From Streptomyces hiroshimensis (GTDB lineage: Bacteria; Actinomycetota; Actinomycetes; Streptomycetales; Streptomycetaceae): a stretch of DNA of 64,000 nucleotides. The notes beneath the pieces are model-generated. The model worked only from the letters and a program-made list of their open reading frames with translations. It searched no databases and was not told the DNA's origin. A program made the position numbers and the translations under genes. The DNA lies in contig NZ_BMUT01000009.1 of the NCBI RefSeq assembly GCF_014650335.1, positions 254,889 through 318,888 on the forward strand. Reading direction: 5' to 3'. This document shows, piece by piece, positions 15,212 through 23,959 of the stretch; position 1 is the stretch's first letter, and each line of letters begins with the position of its first letter.

Positions 15212-17146
15212 ATGACTCGCGCCGTGCACTCCACCACGGCAAGTGCGATCACCGTGCTCAGACTGCTCGCCGAGGAGGCCCCGCCCGGCCGCTTCGAGGC
15301 CCTGGTCCGCGAGGCCCGCCGCAGCGGCCTCACCGGCTCCGCCCTCGCCGAGCTCGAACAGGCCACGGAGCTCGCCCTGGGCGTCCACGCGCTCTTCGGC
15401 CGGCACGAGCAGCGCGAGGCCGGGCTCACCGCGCTCGTGGACACCGCCCGCGACCTCACCCTCCCCTACGACCTGGACACCCTCCTCAAGGTCATCTCGC
15501 ACCGGGCGCGCCGCCTCCTCAACTTCGACATGGCCTACATCGGCCTCCTCGACCCCGACGGCGAAAGCTCCTGCATCCGCGCCTCCGACGGCGACACCAC
15601 CGCTCTCAACGTGGGCCTGCGCGTGGCCGGCGGGCACGGCCTCGGCGGCGTCGTCCACGGGCAGGCCGCGCCCTCCTGGACCGCCGACTACCTCGGCGAC
15701 GACCGCATCCCCCACTCCGAGGAGATCGACGAGGTCGTCCGGGCCGAGGGCCTGCACGCCGTCATGTCCGTGCCCCTGCAGCACGGCGACTCCGTCTTCG
15801 GCACGCTCTACGGCGCCAACCGCAAGATCCGGCACTTCGCGCCCGACGAGATCGGGCTCATGCGCTCGCTCGCCGACCTCGCCGCCGTCGCCATCGAGAA
15901 GGCGCGCCTCCTCGACAGCGCCCGCGCCGAGGTCACCGAGCTGGAGCTGGACAGCTCCCGCGCCCGCACTTACCTGACGACCGAACGGCGCCTCGCGGAC
16001 GTCCGCAGCCGGCTCATCGACCTCGTACTCGACGGCTGCGACCTGCCCGCCGTCGCCGCCGAGGCCGCGGCCGTGCTCGACGGCGCGCTGATCGTGCGCG
16101 ACGCCGACGGGCGCACCCTCGCCGTCGTCGGCGACCCCGCCCCGCCCCCGCTCGACGAGGCCGACATCGCCAAGGCCGTCCTCGACGCCCACGCCGGGCG
16201 GGCGCCCGTCCGGGCCGGGGAGCGCGCCTGGGTCGCCTCCGCCGCGGCCGGGTCCGAGGCGCTCGGGGCGCTCGTGCTCGTCCCCGCGCAGCCGCCCACC
16301 GACAAGGAAGTGCGCCTGCTGCACTCCACCGCCCAGGTCTGCGCGACGCTGCTGCTCATCCAGCGCAACACGGCCCTCGTGGAGGGCCAGGTCCGCGACG
16401 AGCTCTTCGACGAACTCCTCTCCGGCCGCCGCCCGCTGTCGGCGCGGCTCGCCGACCGCGCACGGCGGCTCACCGTCGACCTCACCCAGCCGCACGTCGT
16501 GGTCGTCGCCCGGCCCGAGGGCGGGCCCCAGGGCCGGGCCGTCGTCTGGGCCTCCTCGTACGCCTACCGGATGTCCGGCCTCAAGAGCGTGCTCGACGGC
16601 AGCATCGTGCTGCTGCTGCCCGGCGGCGACGCCGGGGCCACCGCCAAAGCCGTCTCCGAGGAGCTCACGCCGCTCCTGCACCACCCGGTGACGGTCGGGG
16701 CGGCGGGGCCGGTGACGGGCGACGGCGCCGTCCACCAGGCCTACCAGGAGGCCCTGCGCTGCGTGGACGCCCTGACGGCCCTCGGCGACACCGGAGGCTA
16801 CGCCTCGCCCGGCGAACTCGGCTTCCTCGGCGTGCTGCTCGCCGAGGACCACGACGTCGACGGCTTCGTCCACTCCGCGCTCGGCCCCGTCCTCGAATAC
16901 GACATGCTCCGCCTGACCGAGCTCACCCACACGCTGGAGGTCTACTTCGCCTCGGGCAGCAGCGCGACGGCGGCGGCGGACGTCCTGCACGTCCACCCCA
17001 ACACGGTCTACCGCCGCCTGGAACGCATCACGGAACTCCTGGGCCCGACGTGGCAGAAACCGGACCGCGCCCTGGAAATCCAGCTCGCGCTGCGGCTCCA
17101 GCGCACGAGGCACTTGCTGAGCCGGCGGCCGGGCGGCGACGCGTAG
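15212..17146 (+). CDS. PucR/CdaR-family transcriptional regulator with GAF sensor domain
   Basis: 644 residues. A helical N-terminus is followed by a GAF domain (~75-230; RARRLLNFDMAYIGLLDPDG and VMSVPLQHGDSVFGTLYGAN), a coiled linker, a GGDEF-like CdaR region (~390-520) and the C-terminal PucR helix-turn-helix (LTHTLEVYFASGSSATAAAD, HVHPNTVYRRLERI). GAF domains bind small ligands; in related proteins GAF plus PucR regulate aromatic or purine catabolism and secondary metabolism. It is divergent from the methyltransferase/pabAB operon and probably controls the cyclitol/PABA cluster. Its promoter carries a palindrome that also has a counterpart at the first transaldolase-like gene. Confidence 0.9.
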   Translation: MTRAVHSTTASAITVLRLLAEEAPPGRFEALVREARRSGLTGSALAELEQATELALGVHALFGRHEQREAGLTALVDTARDLTLPYDLDTLLKVISHRARRLLNFDMAYIGLLDPDGESSCIRASDGDTTALNVGLRVAGGHGLGGVVHGQAAPSWTADYLGDDRIPHSEEIDEVVRAEGLHAVMSVPLQHGDSVFGTLYGANRKIRHFAPDEIGLMRSLADLAAVAIEKARLLDSARAEVTELELDSSRARTYLTTERRLADVRSRLIDLVLDGCDLPAVAAEAAAVLDGALIVRDADGRTLAVVGDPAPPPLDEADIAKAVLDAHAGRAPVRAGERAWVASAAAGSEALGALVLVPAQPPTDKEVRLLHSTAQVCATLLLIQRNTALVEGQVRDELFDELLSGRRPLSARLADRARRLTVDLTQPHVVVVARPEGGPQGRAVVWASSYAYRMSGLKSVLDGSIVLLLPGGDAGATAKAVSEELTPLLHHPVTVGAAGPVTGDGAVHQAYQEALRCVDALTALGDTGGYASPGELGFLGVLLAEDHDVDGFVHSALGPVLEYDMLRLTELTHTLEVYFASGSSATAAADVLHVHPNTVYRRLERITELLGPTWQKPDRALEIQLALRLQRTRHLLSRRPGGDA

Positions 17147-17385
17147 CCGCCGTCCGGCGGGGTGGGGGTGCGGGCGGGGCGCCCATCCCGGCTGCCGGGT
17201 CGGCAATCTCCTTCCGCCGCGGCGGCGAGCAAGCGATCACGACGTGTCCGGCGGTGCCGAGCGTGCCTGAGGCGGGTGCGGCACCGCCGGTTGCCACCGT
17301 GGGGGTTGAGCGCCGTTGCGGCGGGGGTGGGGGTGCGGGGCAGCACCCACGACCCCTGGGGTGGGCACCGCCGGCGTCGGCGCCG

Positions 17386-18651
17386 TCACGCGTACAGGGC
17401 CTCGCCCGTCAGGGCGTAGGCCGAGGTCAGGGACGAGACCGCGTACGCCGCCGAGGACAGGGTCATGTGGCGGTGCCAGCCCGGGAAAGAGCGGCCCTTG
17501 AAGTCGCGGAGGCCCACGCGCGCGCCGACCTCCTCGCAGTCCGCCGCCGTGTCATGGGCCAGACGGGCCAGCCGCGCCAGTTCGCCGACGGGCGTGCGGA
17601 CCATGTCCGTCAGCCAGATCCGCTCGGGCGCGCCCTCCGGATCGCGCCACTCGCCCAGCAGCAGCCCGGGCCGCTGCCCGCCTGCCGGCAGGCGCCCGTG
17701 CCCCACCGGCAGTGTCACCGGCACCGCGGCCACCAGCCCCGCCCCCGCGATCCGGCGCCGCAGGCCCCGTACGCCCTGGAGGATCCGCAGGGCGGGGACG
17801 GGCCCCAGGCCGTGGCCCGGCAGCGCCGGTTCGGCCACGACCAGCCGCGTCGCGCCGCACACGCGGGCCAGCACCGGCAGGCCCGCCTCGGCGAAGCGCC
17901 GCACCGCGGGCCCGACCCGGGTCGTGGGCACGTCCAGCACGACGGGACGGCGCGGAAGCTTCCACTTCCGCAGGTCGTCGAGGACCGTGCCCGTCGCGCT
18001 CTCGTCCGCGGTCTCCTCGCGCAGCGCCGACGCGGGGATGCCGGCGCCCTGCTCGTCCGCCCCGTCGGCCCCGTCGGGCAGGAAGAGCCGCCAGTGCACC
18101 GGTACGGTCATCGCCCCGGAGGCGAGCCACACCCCGAACGCGCGCTGCGCGTTGACCGTCTCGCCCAGCTCCGGGTCGAACTGCCGCCGCACGCCGACCG
18201 AGTGCTCGCCCCGCTTGGGAATGATCAGCTGCCGTACGACCCAGGCGCGCGCGGGGGCGATGCCTTCCACGTAGTGGGCGAGGGCCTCGCGCAGCGGGTT
18301 CCAGTGCCAGGTGGAGCTGCAGATGAAGTGGTGCAGGCTCTGCTGGCCGCCGGGTGCGTCGACGGCGCCCGCGATGTTCTGGATGGTCTTGCGGCCGTTC
18401 GCGGCGAGCAGCCCGTGCAGATACTGCTCGCCCTTGCTGCGCTGGTCGCTGCGGCGCAGCGACCGGAACAGCGCCTCGGCCATCTCGGCGACGAGGTCGT
18501 CGGGGATCCCCGGCCCGGCCGCCGACACGGCCCCCGGCCCGGCGGCCCGCCCGGATCCCGGGCCGAGGCCCCCCGGCCCGCCCGCCGCCGGGAACCGCCC
18601 CCCGTGCCGCCCCCCATGCCGCAGCCCCGTCACCATCGCCGCCTTGTTCAC
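17386..18651 (-). CDS. IS701-family transposase-like protein, probably domesticated
   Basis: 421 residues matching IS701-type DDE transposases: ALFRSLRRSDQRSKGEQYLHGLL, GRKTIQNIAG, SLHHFICSSTWHWNPLREAL and PKRGEHSVGVRRQF. In active members the first catalytic Asp lies in a WVIDDTGFPK motif; here it reads WVVRQLIIPKRG, so both acidic residues are gone. An Asp in VVLDVPTT and a Glu in LLLGEWRD may represent the other two. I saw no terminal inverted repeats or target duplication. GTG at 18651 has AGGGGGAG 5 nt upstream. It is most likely a stably inherited DNA-binding derivative rather than a live insertion sequence. Confidence 0.75.
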   Translation of the reverse strand: MNKAAMVTGLRHGGRHGGRFPAAGGPGGLGPGSGRAAGPGAVSAAGPGIPDDLVAEMAEALFRSLRRSDQRSKGEQYLHGLLAANGRKTIQNIAGAVDAPGGQQSLHHFICSSTWHWNPLREALAHYVEGIAPARAWVVRQLIIPKRGEHSVGVRRQFDPELGETVNAQRAFGVWLASGAMTVPVHWRLFLPDGADGADEQGAGIPASALREETADESATGTVLDDLRKWKLPRRPVVLDVPTTRVGPAVRRFAEAGLPVLARVCGATRLVVAEPALPGHGLGPVPALRILQGVRGLRRRIAGAGLVAAVPVTLPVGHGRLPAGGQRPGLLLGEWRDPEGAPERIWLTDMVRTPVGELARLARLAHDTAADCEEVGARVGLRDFKGRSFPGWHRHMTLSSAAYAVSSLTSAYALTGEALYA

Positions 18652-18818
18652 GGCACTCCCCCTTATGCCTCGCACCACGGCAGCCGCAGCCGGCTGCACT
18701 GTCACGATGCCGCCGCGGGGGCGCCGCGGAGGAGGGGAGGCGTGCACACACTTCGGGCCGCGGGTGGTGAACGGTCTCCACACGCGGGGGTGGCCTCCTC
18801 CTCCCCCCGGCCGGCGGC

Positions 18819-19442
18819 TCAGGTCGTCGCGACCCGTACCGAGATGCCCGCCAGCACCGTCCCCATCACGTACCGCTGCATCCGCAGCCACCGCGGCCGC
18901 CGCCGCAGGAAGCCGGATATGGCACCGGCGCTCATGGCGATCAGGGCGTTGCCGGTGATGGCGACCGCGATCAGGGTGAGGCCGAGGACGAGGCTCTGCC
19001 CGGCCACGGAGCCCCGGTCGGGTTCGATGAACTGCGGCAGCACGGAGATGAAGAGGACGGCGATCTTCGGGTTGAGGAGGTTGGTGACCAGCCCCATCGT
19101 GAAGAGCTTGCGCGCCGGGTCCGGCGGCAGCGGCTTCGGGTCGAACGCCGAGACCCCGCCGGGCTTGAGGGTCTTCCACGCGAGGTAGGCCAGATAGCCG
19201 GCGCCGGCCAGTTTGAGGGCCGTGTAGACGGCGGGTACGAGGCTGAAGAGCGTGGCGAGGCCGGCGACGGCGGCCAGCAGGTAGACGAAGAAGCCCACCG
19301 CGACGCCCAGTAGGGAGACGAGCCCGGCCCGCCGCCCTTGCGTGATCGAACGGGACACCAGGTAGATCATGTTGGGGCCGGGGGTGAGGACCATGCCGAG
19401 TTCCACGGCGGCAATGCCCACCAGCGCCTGAGTGCTGACCAT
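18819..19442 (-). CDS. LysE/RhtB-family amino-acid exporter
   Basis: 207 residues, six hydrophobic segments. It begins MVSTQALVGIAAVELGMVLTPGPNM, the hallmark LTPGPN of the family, and continues with GRRAGLVSLLGVAVGFFVY and FTMGLVTNLLNPKIAVLF. Members export amino acids or homoserine lactone-like metabolites by proton antiport at the plasma membrane. The start at 19442 is chosen because upstream codons encode non-homologous sequence. It is followed downstream by the transposase-like gene on the same strand. The substrate is not determinable. Confidence 0.92.
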   Translation of the reverse strand: MVSTQALVGIAAVELGMVLTPGPNMIYLVSRSITQGRRAGLVSLLGVAVGFFVYLLAAVAGLATLFSLVPAVYTALKLAGAGYLAYLAWKTLKPGGVSAFDPKPLPPDPARKLFTMGLVTNLLNPKIAVLFISVLPQFIEPDRGSVAGQSLVLGLTLIAVAITGNALIAMSAGAISGFLRRRPRWLRMQRYVMGTVLAGISVRVATT

Positions 19443-19518
19443 GCGACTCCTCCGGGAGTGTGGTGTGCCGGCGGCCGGCCGGCCGGACCGCGGGCCCGCC
19501 GACCGCCGGTGATCATGG

Positions 19519-20409
19519 TCATTCAACCCGGGCCCACGCCCCCGTCGCGGCGATTTTCGTGGCGTACGCACCGAAGTCGGCCGGCGCGCGGCCGAGGACG
19601 CGCCGCACCCCGTCGGCGGGCTCGGCCGTGAGGCCTGTGCGGTGCAGGGCGAAGAGCGCGTCGAAGGCGTTCGCGGCCGCCTCGGTCCAGCCGGCCGCGA
19701 GCAGTTCGGCGCGGTACTCCTCCGGCGTCAGCTCCACGTAGGCGATCTCCCGCCCCGCGGCGCGGGCCATCGTCGCGACGGCCTCGCCGAAGGTCAGCCC
19801 GCGCGGCCCGGAGACCTCGTACACGTCGTCGGTGTGCTCGGCGCCGGCGCGGGTGAGCAGCGCCGCCGCCACCTCGGCGACGTCGTCCGCGTCGACGAAC
19901 GGCTCGGGCACGTCCCCGATCGGCAGCGCGAGACGCCCCTCGCGGAGCGGCCGCCACCACAGGTCCTCGCTGAAGTTCTGGTTGAAGTTGTTCGCCCGGA
20001 CGACCGCCCACTCGGCGCCGGAGTCGCGGACGGCCTTCTCGGCGACGGCCATGCCCTGCCCGAAGTCCTCGCCGACATGGGCGATCCCGCGCCCGGAGAG
20101 GACGACGAAGCGCCGCACGCCCGCCTCGACGGCCTGCCGGGCGAAGACGGGCACGGCCTCGTACCCCTCGTCGGGGGCGATGAGGTAGACGGCCGAGACG
20201 CCCTTGAGGGCGGCGGCCCACGTGGCCGGTTCGGTCCAGTCGAAGCGCACCTCCCCGGACCGGGAGGCCGCCCGGACGGGCACACCGGCGGCGCGGAGGG
20301 TACGGACCACCCGGCGTCCGGTCTTGCCGGTGGCGCCGAGGACGAGGATGTCGGGGCGGGAGGCGGTGTTCTTCACAGGAGTCGTGTTCTTGGGAGCGGC
20401 GTTCGTCAT
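19519..20409 (-). CDS. NmrA-like NAD(P)-binding reductase
   Basis: 296 residues, atypical short-chain dehydrogenase fold. ILVLGATGKTGRRVVRTL is the Rossmann GxxGxxG motif, ASRSGEVRFDW follows strand 2, and the substrate half contains NFNQNFSEDLWWRPLREGRL and the conserved EPFVDADDVAEVAAALLT. The active-site Tyr of classical SDRs is absent, as usual in NmrA-type proteins, which act as reductases of quinones or as redox sensors. The start at 20409 (MTNAAP) is favoured over more distal codons. It is divergent from the decayed ATPase fragment and the AraC/GyrI gene. Confidence 0.88.
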   Translation of the reverse strand: MTNAAPKNTTPVKNTASRPDILVLGATGKTGRRVVRTLRAAGVPVRAASRSGEVRFDWTEPATWAAALKGVSAVYLIAPDEGYEAVPVFARQAVEAGVRRFVVLSGRGIAHVGEDFGQGMAVAEKAVRDSGAEWAVVRANNFNQNFSEDLWWRPLREGRLALPIGDVPEPFVDADDVAEVAAALLTRAGAEHTDDVYEVSGPRGLTFGEAVATMARAAGREIAYVELTPEEYRAELLAAGWTEAAANAFDALFALHRTGLTAEPADGVRRVLGRAPADFGAYATKIAATGAWARVE

Positions 20410-20480
20410 GGCTACAGCCAATCCGCCGGGCACGGCGCCCACCATGGGCGACAGTCCGGGGTGCATGTCCGCGCGTATGA

Positions 20481-20750
20481 GCAGCAGAACGAGCGCCGGA
20501 GGAGGACAACGGCAGGTTCACGGAGGCTTACTACCTCTCCGCGCCCGCCTCCCCCACCACCGCTCGCGTCGCGCGGGAGTTCGTCAGCGCCGTGCTTCAG
20601 GCGACCGCGCGCACCTCGCTGGAGGACGGGCGGGGGCTCAGGCTCGTCAGAAGCCTCTCCGTCGATTCCGGGGTGACCCTCGTGTGGGACGAGCTGAATG
20701 TGGTCGGGAAGTGCGTGTGGTTCGAGCCGCGCGCGGAAGCGAGCTCGTAG
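20481..20750 (+). pseudogene. Remnant of an anti-sigma-type ATP-binding (HATPase_c) regulator gene
   Basis: This open frame has no usable upstream start (it follows a TGA at 20478). It reads FTEAYYLSAPASPTTARVAR, then EFVSAVLQATARTSLEDGRG, then LRLVRSLSV...GKCVWFEPRA. Streptomyces RsbW-like ATP-binding proteins begin with the first of these segments, continue through an ELVTNAVxH box of about 50 residues, and end in DGRGLxLV...GKxVWFEL. Here the central ATPase box is missing and the two ends are joined in frame, so the gene has lost both its start and its catalytic centre. It lies between NmrA and the AraC/GyrI gene. Confidence 0.7.
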
Positions 20751-20833
20751 TACTGACCGGACCGGGCACAGAATGTCGGGTCCGGCAGGATGCGGCCTTC
20801 CTAACGTGAGGGACGTAAGGGAAGGAGACCGAG

Positions 20834-21700
20834 GTGCTGGAGCGGCTGAACGAGGCCCTGGAACATATCGAGTCGCATCTCGATCAGCGGATCGAGGCGA
20901 CCGAGCTGGCGCGGATCGCGGTGACGTCGGAGTACCACTTCCGCCGGATGTTCTCCGCGCTGGCGGGGATCTCTCTGTCGGAGTACATCCGGCGCAGGCG
21001 GCTCACCGTCGCCGGGGCCGAAGTGCTCGCCGGGGAGCGGACGCTGCTGGAGATCGCGGTGCGCTACGGCTACGGCTCGGGGGAGGCGTTCGCGCGTGCG
21101 TTCCGGGGCGTGCACGGTGTGGGGCCGCGTGAGGCCCGGCAGACCGGTGCCGCTCTGCGCTCCCAGCCTCGGATGTCCTTCCGTCTTGTTGTCGAAGGGA
21201 GTAGCAGCATGCGATACCGGGTCGTGGAGAAGGAGCAGTTCCGCGTGGCCGGCAAGAAGGTCCGTGCCCCTCTGGTCCATGAGGGGGTGAATCCGGTGAT
21301 CGCCGATTTCATCCGGGGCATCGACCAGGAGACGATACGGCGCATCGCCGCCCTGTCCGATCAGCAGCCGGAGGGGATCGTAGGGGTGAGCGACGACCTC
21401 GACCCGAGCCGGGCGGAGGGAACCGAACTCGACTACTACCACGGCGTGGTGACCGGGGCCGACGTGCCCGCGGACTTGGACGCGCTCACCGTCCCGGCGG
21501 GGACATGGGCCGTCTTCGAGAGCTCCGGGCCGTTCCCGCAGGCGCTCCAGTACCTGTGGCGGGACGTGTTCACGCAGTGGTTCCCGTCCAACCCGTACCA
21601 GAGCAGGCCGGGCCCCGAAATCCTGCGCACCCGGCTGTCGCAGGACGCGGCACACGCGGACGCGGAGCTGTGGATCCCCGTGGAGCGGACTGCGGTCTGA
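20834..21700 (+). CDS. AraC-family regulator with GyrI-like effector-binding domain
   Basis: 288 residues. The AraC DNA-binding domain is N-terminal (LERLNEALEHIESHLDQRIE, YHFRRMFSALAGISLSEYIR, AVRYGYGSGEAFARAFRGVH). The C-terminal ~160 residues form the GyrI/SOUL-like ligand-binding fold (YRVVEKEQFRVAGKKVRAPL ... VPAGTWAVFESSGPFP). This SoxS/Rob-BmrR-type arrangement senses small hydrophobic or cationic molecules and activates efflux or redox genes. GTG start with AAGGAG 6 nt upstream. A strong bidirectional terminator follows. Confidence 0.93.
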   Translation: MLERLNEALEHIESHLDQRIEATELARIAVTSEYHFRRMFSALAGISLSEYIRRRRLTVAGAEVLAGERTLLEIAVRYGYGSGEAFARAFRGVHGVGPREARQTGAALRSQPRMSFRLVVEGSSSMRYRVVEKEQFRVAGKKVRAPLVHEGVNPVIADFIRGIDQETIRRIAALSDQQPEGIVGVSDDLDPSRAEGTELDYYHGVVTGADVPADLDALTVPAGTWAVFESSGPFPQALQYLWRDVFTQWFPSNPYQSRPGPEILRTRLSQDAAHADAELWIPVERTAV

Positions 21701-21710
21701 GTCGGTGACG

Positions 21711-21739
21711 CGGCGGTGCCCGGCCCTGGGGCACCGCCG
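21711..21739. terminator. Bidirectional intrinsic terminator hairpin
   Basis: Perfect 11-bp stem CGGCGGTGCCC (21711-21721) / GGGCACCGCCG (21729-21739) with a 7-nt loop, placed 10 nt past the AraC/GyrI stop and 27 nt past the stop of the convergent VOC gene. There is no T-run, as is common in Streptomyces. Confidence 0.7.
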
Positions 21740-21766
21740 TGCCGGAGGAGCTCCGGACGCGCGTGG

Positions 21767-22582
21767 TCACCGCTCCGCCGTCAGCTCCGGCATCGCGCCC
21801 TTCGTCGTCTTCAGGTCGATGACGGCGAAGGCCGCGCCCTGGGAGTCGGTCAGGGCCGCGAAGCGGCCGAAGGGGCTGTCCATCGGGCCGAAGTGGAGTG
21901 CGCCGCCGCGGTCCCGTGCCGTGGCCACCGCCGCGTCGCAGTCGCCCACCGCGAAGAAGATCTGGATGTACGGCGGGATCTCCGGCGGGAACTCCTCGCC
22001 CATCGCCATGCGGCCGAGCACCGTTTCGCCGCCGAGGTCGAAGAGCTTGAAGTCGATCTGCTCGTCGTCGGCGTCCGCCTCGCCCTTCATGTGCTGCAGC
22101 CCGTAGGGGAAGACGGCCGGGAAGAAGGCGTCGGCCTGGCCGGGTTCGCGGGTGAAGACCTCTGCCCAGCAGTACGCGCCCGGCTCGCCGCGCTTCTGGA
22201 AGCCCTCGTGGGTGCCCGCCTGCCAGACGCCGAAGGTGACGCCGGAGGGGTCGCGGGCGAGGACCATGGTGCCGAAGTCGCCGACCGTCATCGGCTCCAT
22301 CAGCAGTTCGCCGCCGGCCGCGCGGATCTTTCCCGCGGTGGCGGCGGCGTCGGGCGAGGCGAAGTACAGGCACCAGGCGGATGTGCCCTCCTGGCCCGGC
22401 ATGGGGGGTACGACGGCGGCCACGGCCTTTCCGTCGGAGTACGCCTCGGTGTAGTTGCCGAACTCCGTCGCACTCTCGCCGAACGTCCATCCCAGGACGG
22501 CACCGTAGAAGTCCTTGGCCTTCTCGATGTCCGTGAACATCGCGTCGGCCCAGCACGGCATGCCCTCTGCTTGCGCGGCCAT
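21767..22582 (-). CDS. Two-domain VOC (glyoxalase/bleomycin-resistance fold) protein
   Basis: 271 residues with two VOC repeats. The first begins CWADAMFTDIEKAKDFYGAVLGW and the second GAYCWAEVFTREPGQADAFF; each ends with a GMVLARDPSG-type or AAFAVIDLK-type strand. Length and layout match Streptomyces hydroxylase-like or resistance VOC proteins. It is 59 nt downstream of the MFS exporter on the same strand and may be the last gene of the ATP-grasp operon, where a binding or resistance role would make sense (inference). Confidence 0.88.
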   Translation of the reverse strand: MAAQAEGMPCWADAMFTDIEKAKDFYGAVLGWTFGESATEFGNYTEAYSDGKAVAAVVPPMPGQEGTSAWCLYFASPDAAATAGKIRAAGGELLMEPMTVGDFGTMVLARDPSGVTFGVWQAGTHEGFQKRGEPGAYCWAEVFTREPGQADAFFPAVFPYGLQHMKGEADADDEQIDFKLFDLGGETVLGRMAMGEEFPPEIPPYIQIFFAVGDCDAAVATARDRGGALHFGPMDSPFGRFAALTDSQGAAFAVIDLKTTKGAMPELTAER

Positions 22583-22641
22583 GGTTCCGGCTCCTTCCCA
22601 GCGATCAGCGAGCGATCCCCGAGCGTTCCCCCGATGCCACG

Positions 22642-23937
22642 CTAGCCATCCGCACCCGCGCCCGCACGAGGAGCACGAGGAGCCCGCAGGGCGATCAGCC
22701 CGACGATCGCCGCGGCGGCCACCGCGACCAGCCCGCACGCCAGGATTCCCGCCCTCGCCCCGTAGTGCTGGACGGCCCAGCCCACGACCGGGCCGCCGAC
22801 AGGCGTCCCGCCCGTGTACACGAGCATGTACAGCCCCATGACGCGGCCGCGCATCGCGGGATCGGTGTTCAGCTGCACCAGGGAGTTGGCCGTCGTCGAG
22901 AACGTCACGCTCAGTAGCCCCACCAGCACCATCAGCGCCCCGAAGAGCCAGACGGACGGCGCCAGCGCCGTGACGGCCTCCAGGGCGCCGAAGGCGGCCG
23001 CCGTCCCCACCAGCACCACCGTGCGGCTGCTGCGGCGCCGCGCCGACATCAGCGCCCCGGCCAGGGCGCCCAGGCCGACCGCCGTCGTGAGGAAGCCGAA
23101 CTCCTTCGCGCCGCCGTCGAAGACGTTGTACGCGAAGCCCGACAGCAGCGTGGGGAAGTTGAAGCCGAAGGTGCAGACGAAGCCGACCAGCACGATGGGC
23201 CGTACGAGCTCGGGATGCTCGCGCACATGCCGCAGACCCGCTCTGATCTGGCCCTTCTCGCGCGGCTGCGACGCCGTCGGGCGCAGCTCGCCGACCCGTA
23301 CGGCCAGCAGCGAGGCGATCACCGCGACGTAGGAGAGCGCGTTGAGGGCGAAGGCCCAGCCGCTGCCGATGACGACGATCAGCGGTCCGGCGGCGGCCGG
23401 GCCGAGCAGCCGGGCGCTCTGGAAGTTCACCGCGCCCAGGCTGACCGCGTTGGCGACGCGCTCCGGCCCCACCATCTCGGGGACGAACGTCTGGATCGCC
23501 GGGTTGGCGAAGACGTTCATGAGGCCGAGCAGGAACGCGAAGACGTAGACGTGGGCGACCACGACGACGTCGGTCAGCGTCAGCACGGCGAGGGCGGCCG
23601 CGAGCAGGCCCATGGTGCCCTGCGTGGTCAGCAGGATCCGCCGCTTCGGGTACCGGTCGGCCACCACGCCGCCGAACAGGCCGAAGAGCAGCACCGGCAG
23701 GAACTGCAGAGCCGTGGTGACGCCCACGGCGAAGGTGCTTCCGGTGAGGTGGAAGACCAGCCAGTCCTGGGCGACGAACTGCATCCACGTACCGGAGTTC
23801 GAGATGAACTGGCCGAAGAAGAAGTAGCGGTAGTTGCGGACGGCGAGCGAGGCGAACATGCGGCTGCGCGGCTGCGCGGGCGCCGGTGCGGGGGCGGCCT
23901 CGGCGGGGCCGTGGCCCCCTCGGGACGGAGCGGTCAT
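22642..23937 (-). CDS. MFS exporter of the ATP-grasp/cysteine-synthase-like operon
   Basis: 431 residues, about 12 membrane segments, MFS_3/EntS-like: MFASLAVRNYRYFFFGQFISNSGTWMQ, then DWLVFHLTGSTFAVG, and GGVVADRYPKRRILL as the loop-2/3 motif. EntS-type members export siderophores and peptides. It is the terminal transporter of the leftward operon, 22 nt downstream of the methyltransferase, and is the likely exporter of the pathway product. ATG at 23937 is preferred over 23979, which would overlap the upstream gene. Confidence 0.9.
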   Translation of the reverse strand: MTAPSRGGHGPAEAAPAPAPAQPRSRMFASLAVRNYRYFFFGQFISNSGTWMQFVAQDWLVFHLTGSTFAVGVTTALQFLPVLLFGLFGGVVADRYPKRRILLTTQGTMGLLAAALAVLTLTDVVVVAHVYVFAFLLGLMNVFANPAIQTFVPEMVGPERVANAVSLGAVNFQSARLLGPAAAGPLIVVIGSGWAFALNALSYVAVIASLLAVRVGELRPTASQPREKGQIRAGLRHVREHPELVRPIVLVGFVCTFGFNFPTLLSGFAYNVFDGGAKEFGFLTTAVGLGALAGALMSARRRSSRTVVLVGTAAAFGALEAVTALAPSVWLFGALMVLVGLLSVTFSTTANSLVQLNTDPAMRGRVMGLYMLVYTGGTPVGGPVVGWAVQHYGARAGILACGLVAVAAAAIVGLIALRAPRAPRAGAGADG

Positions 23938-23959
23938 CGGTATCAGACCTTCGTACGGA

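Noticed and set aside
17150..18818. Complete IS701 insertion sequence
   Set aside because: No flanking inverted repeats or target duplication were found and the first catalytic Asp is missing, so only the gene is annotated.
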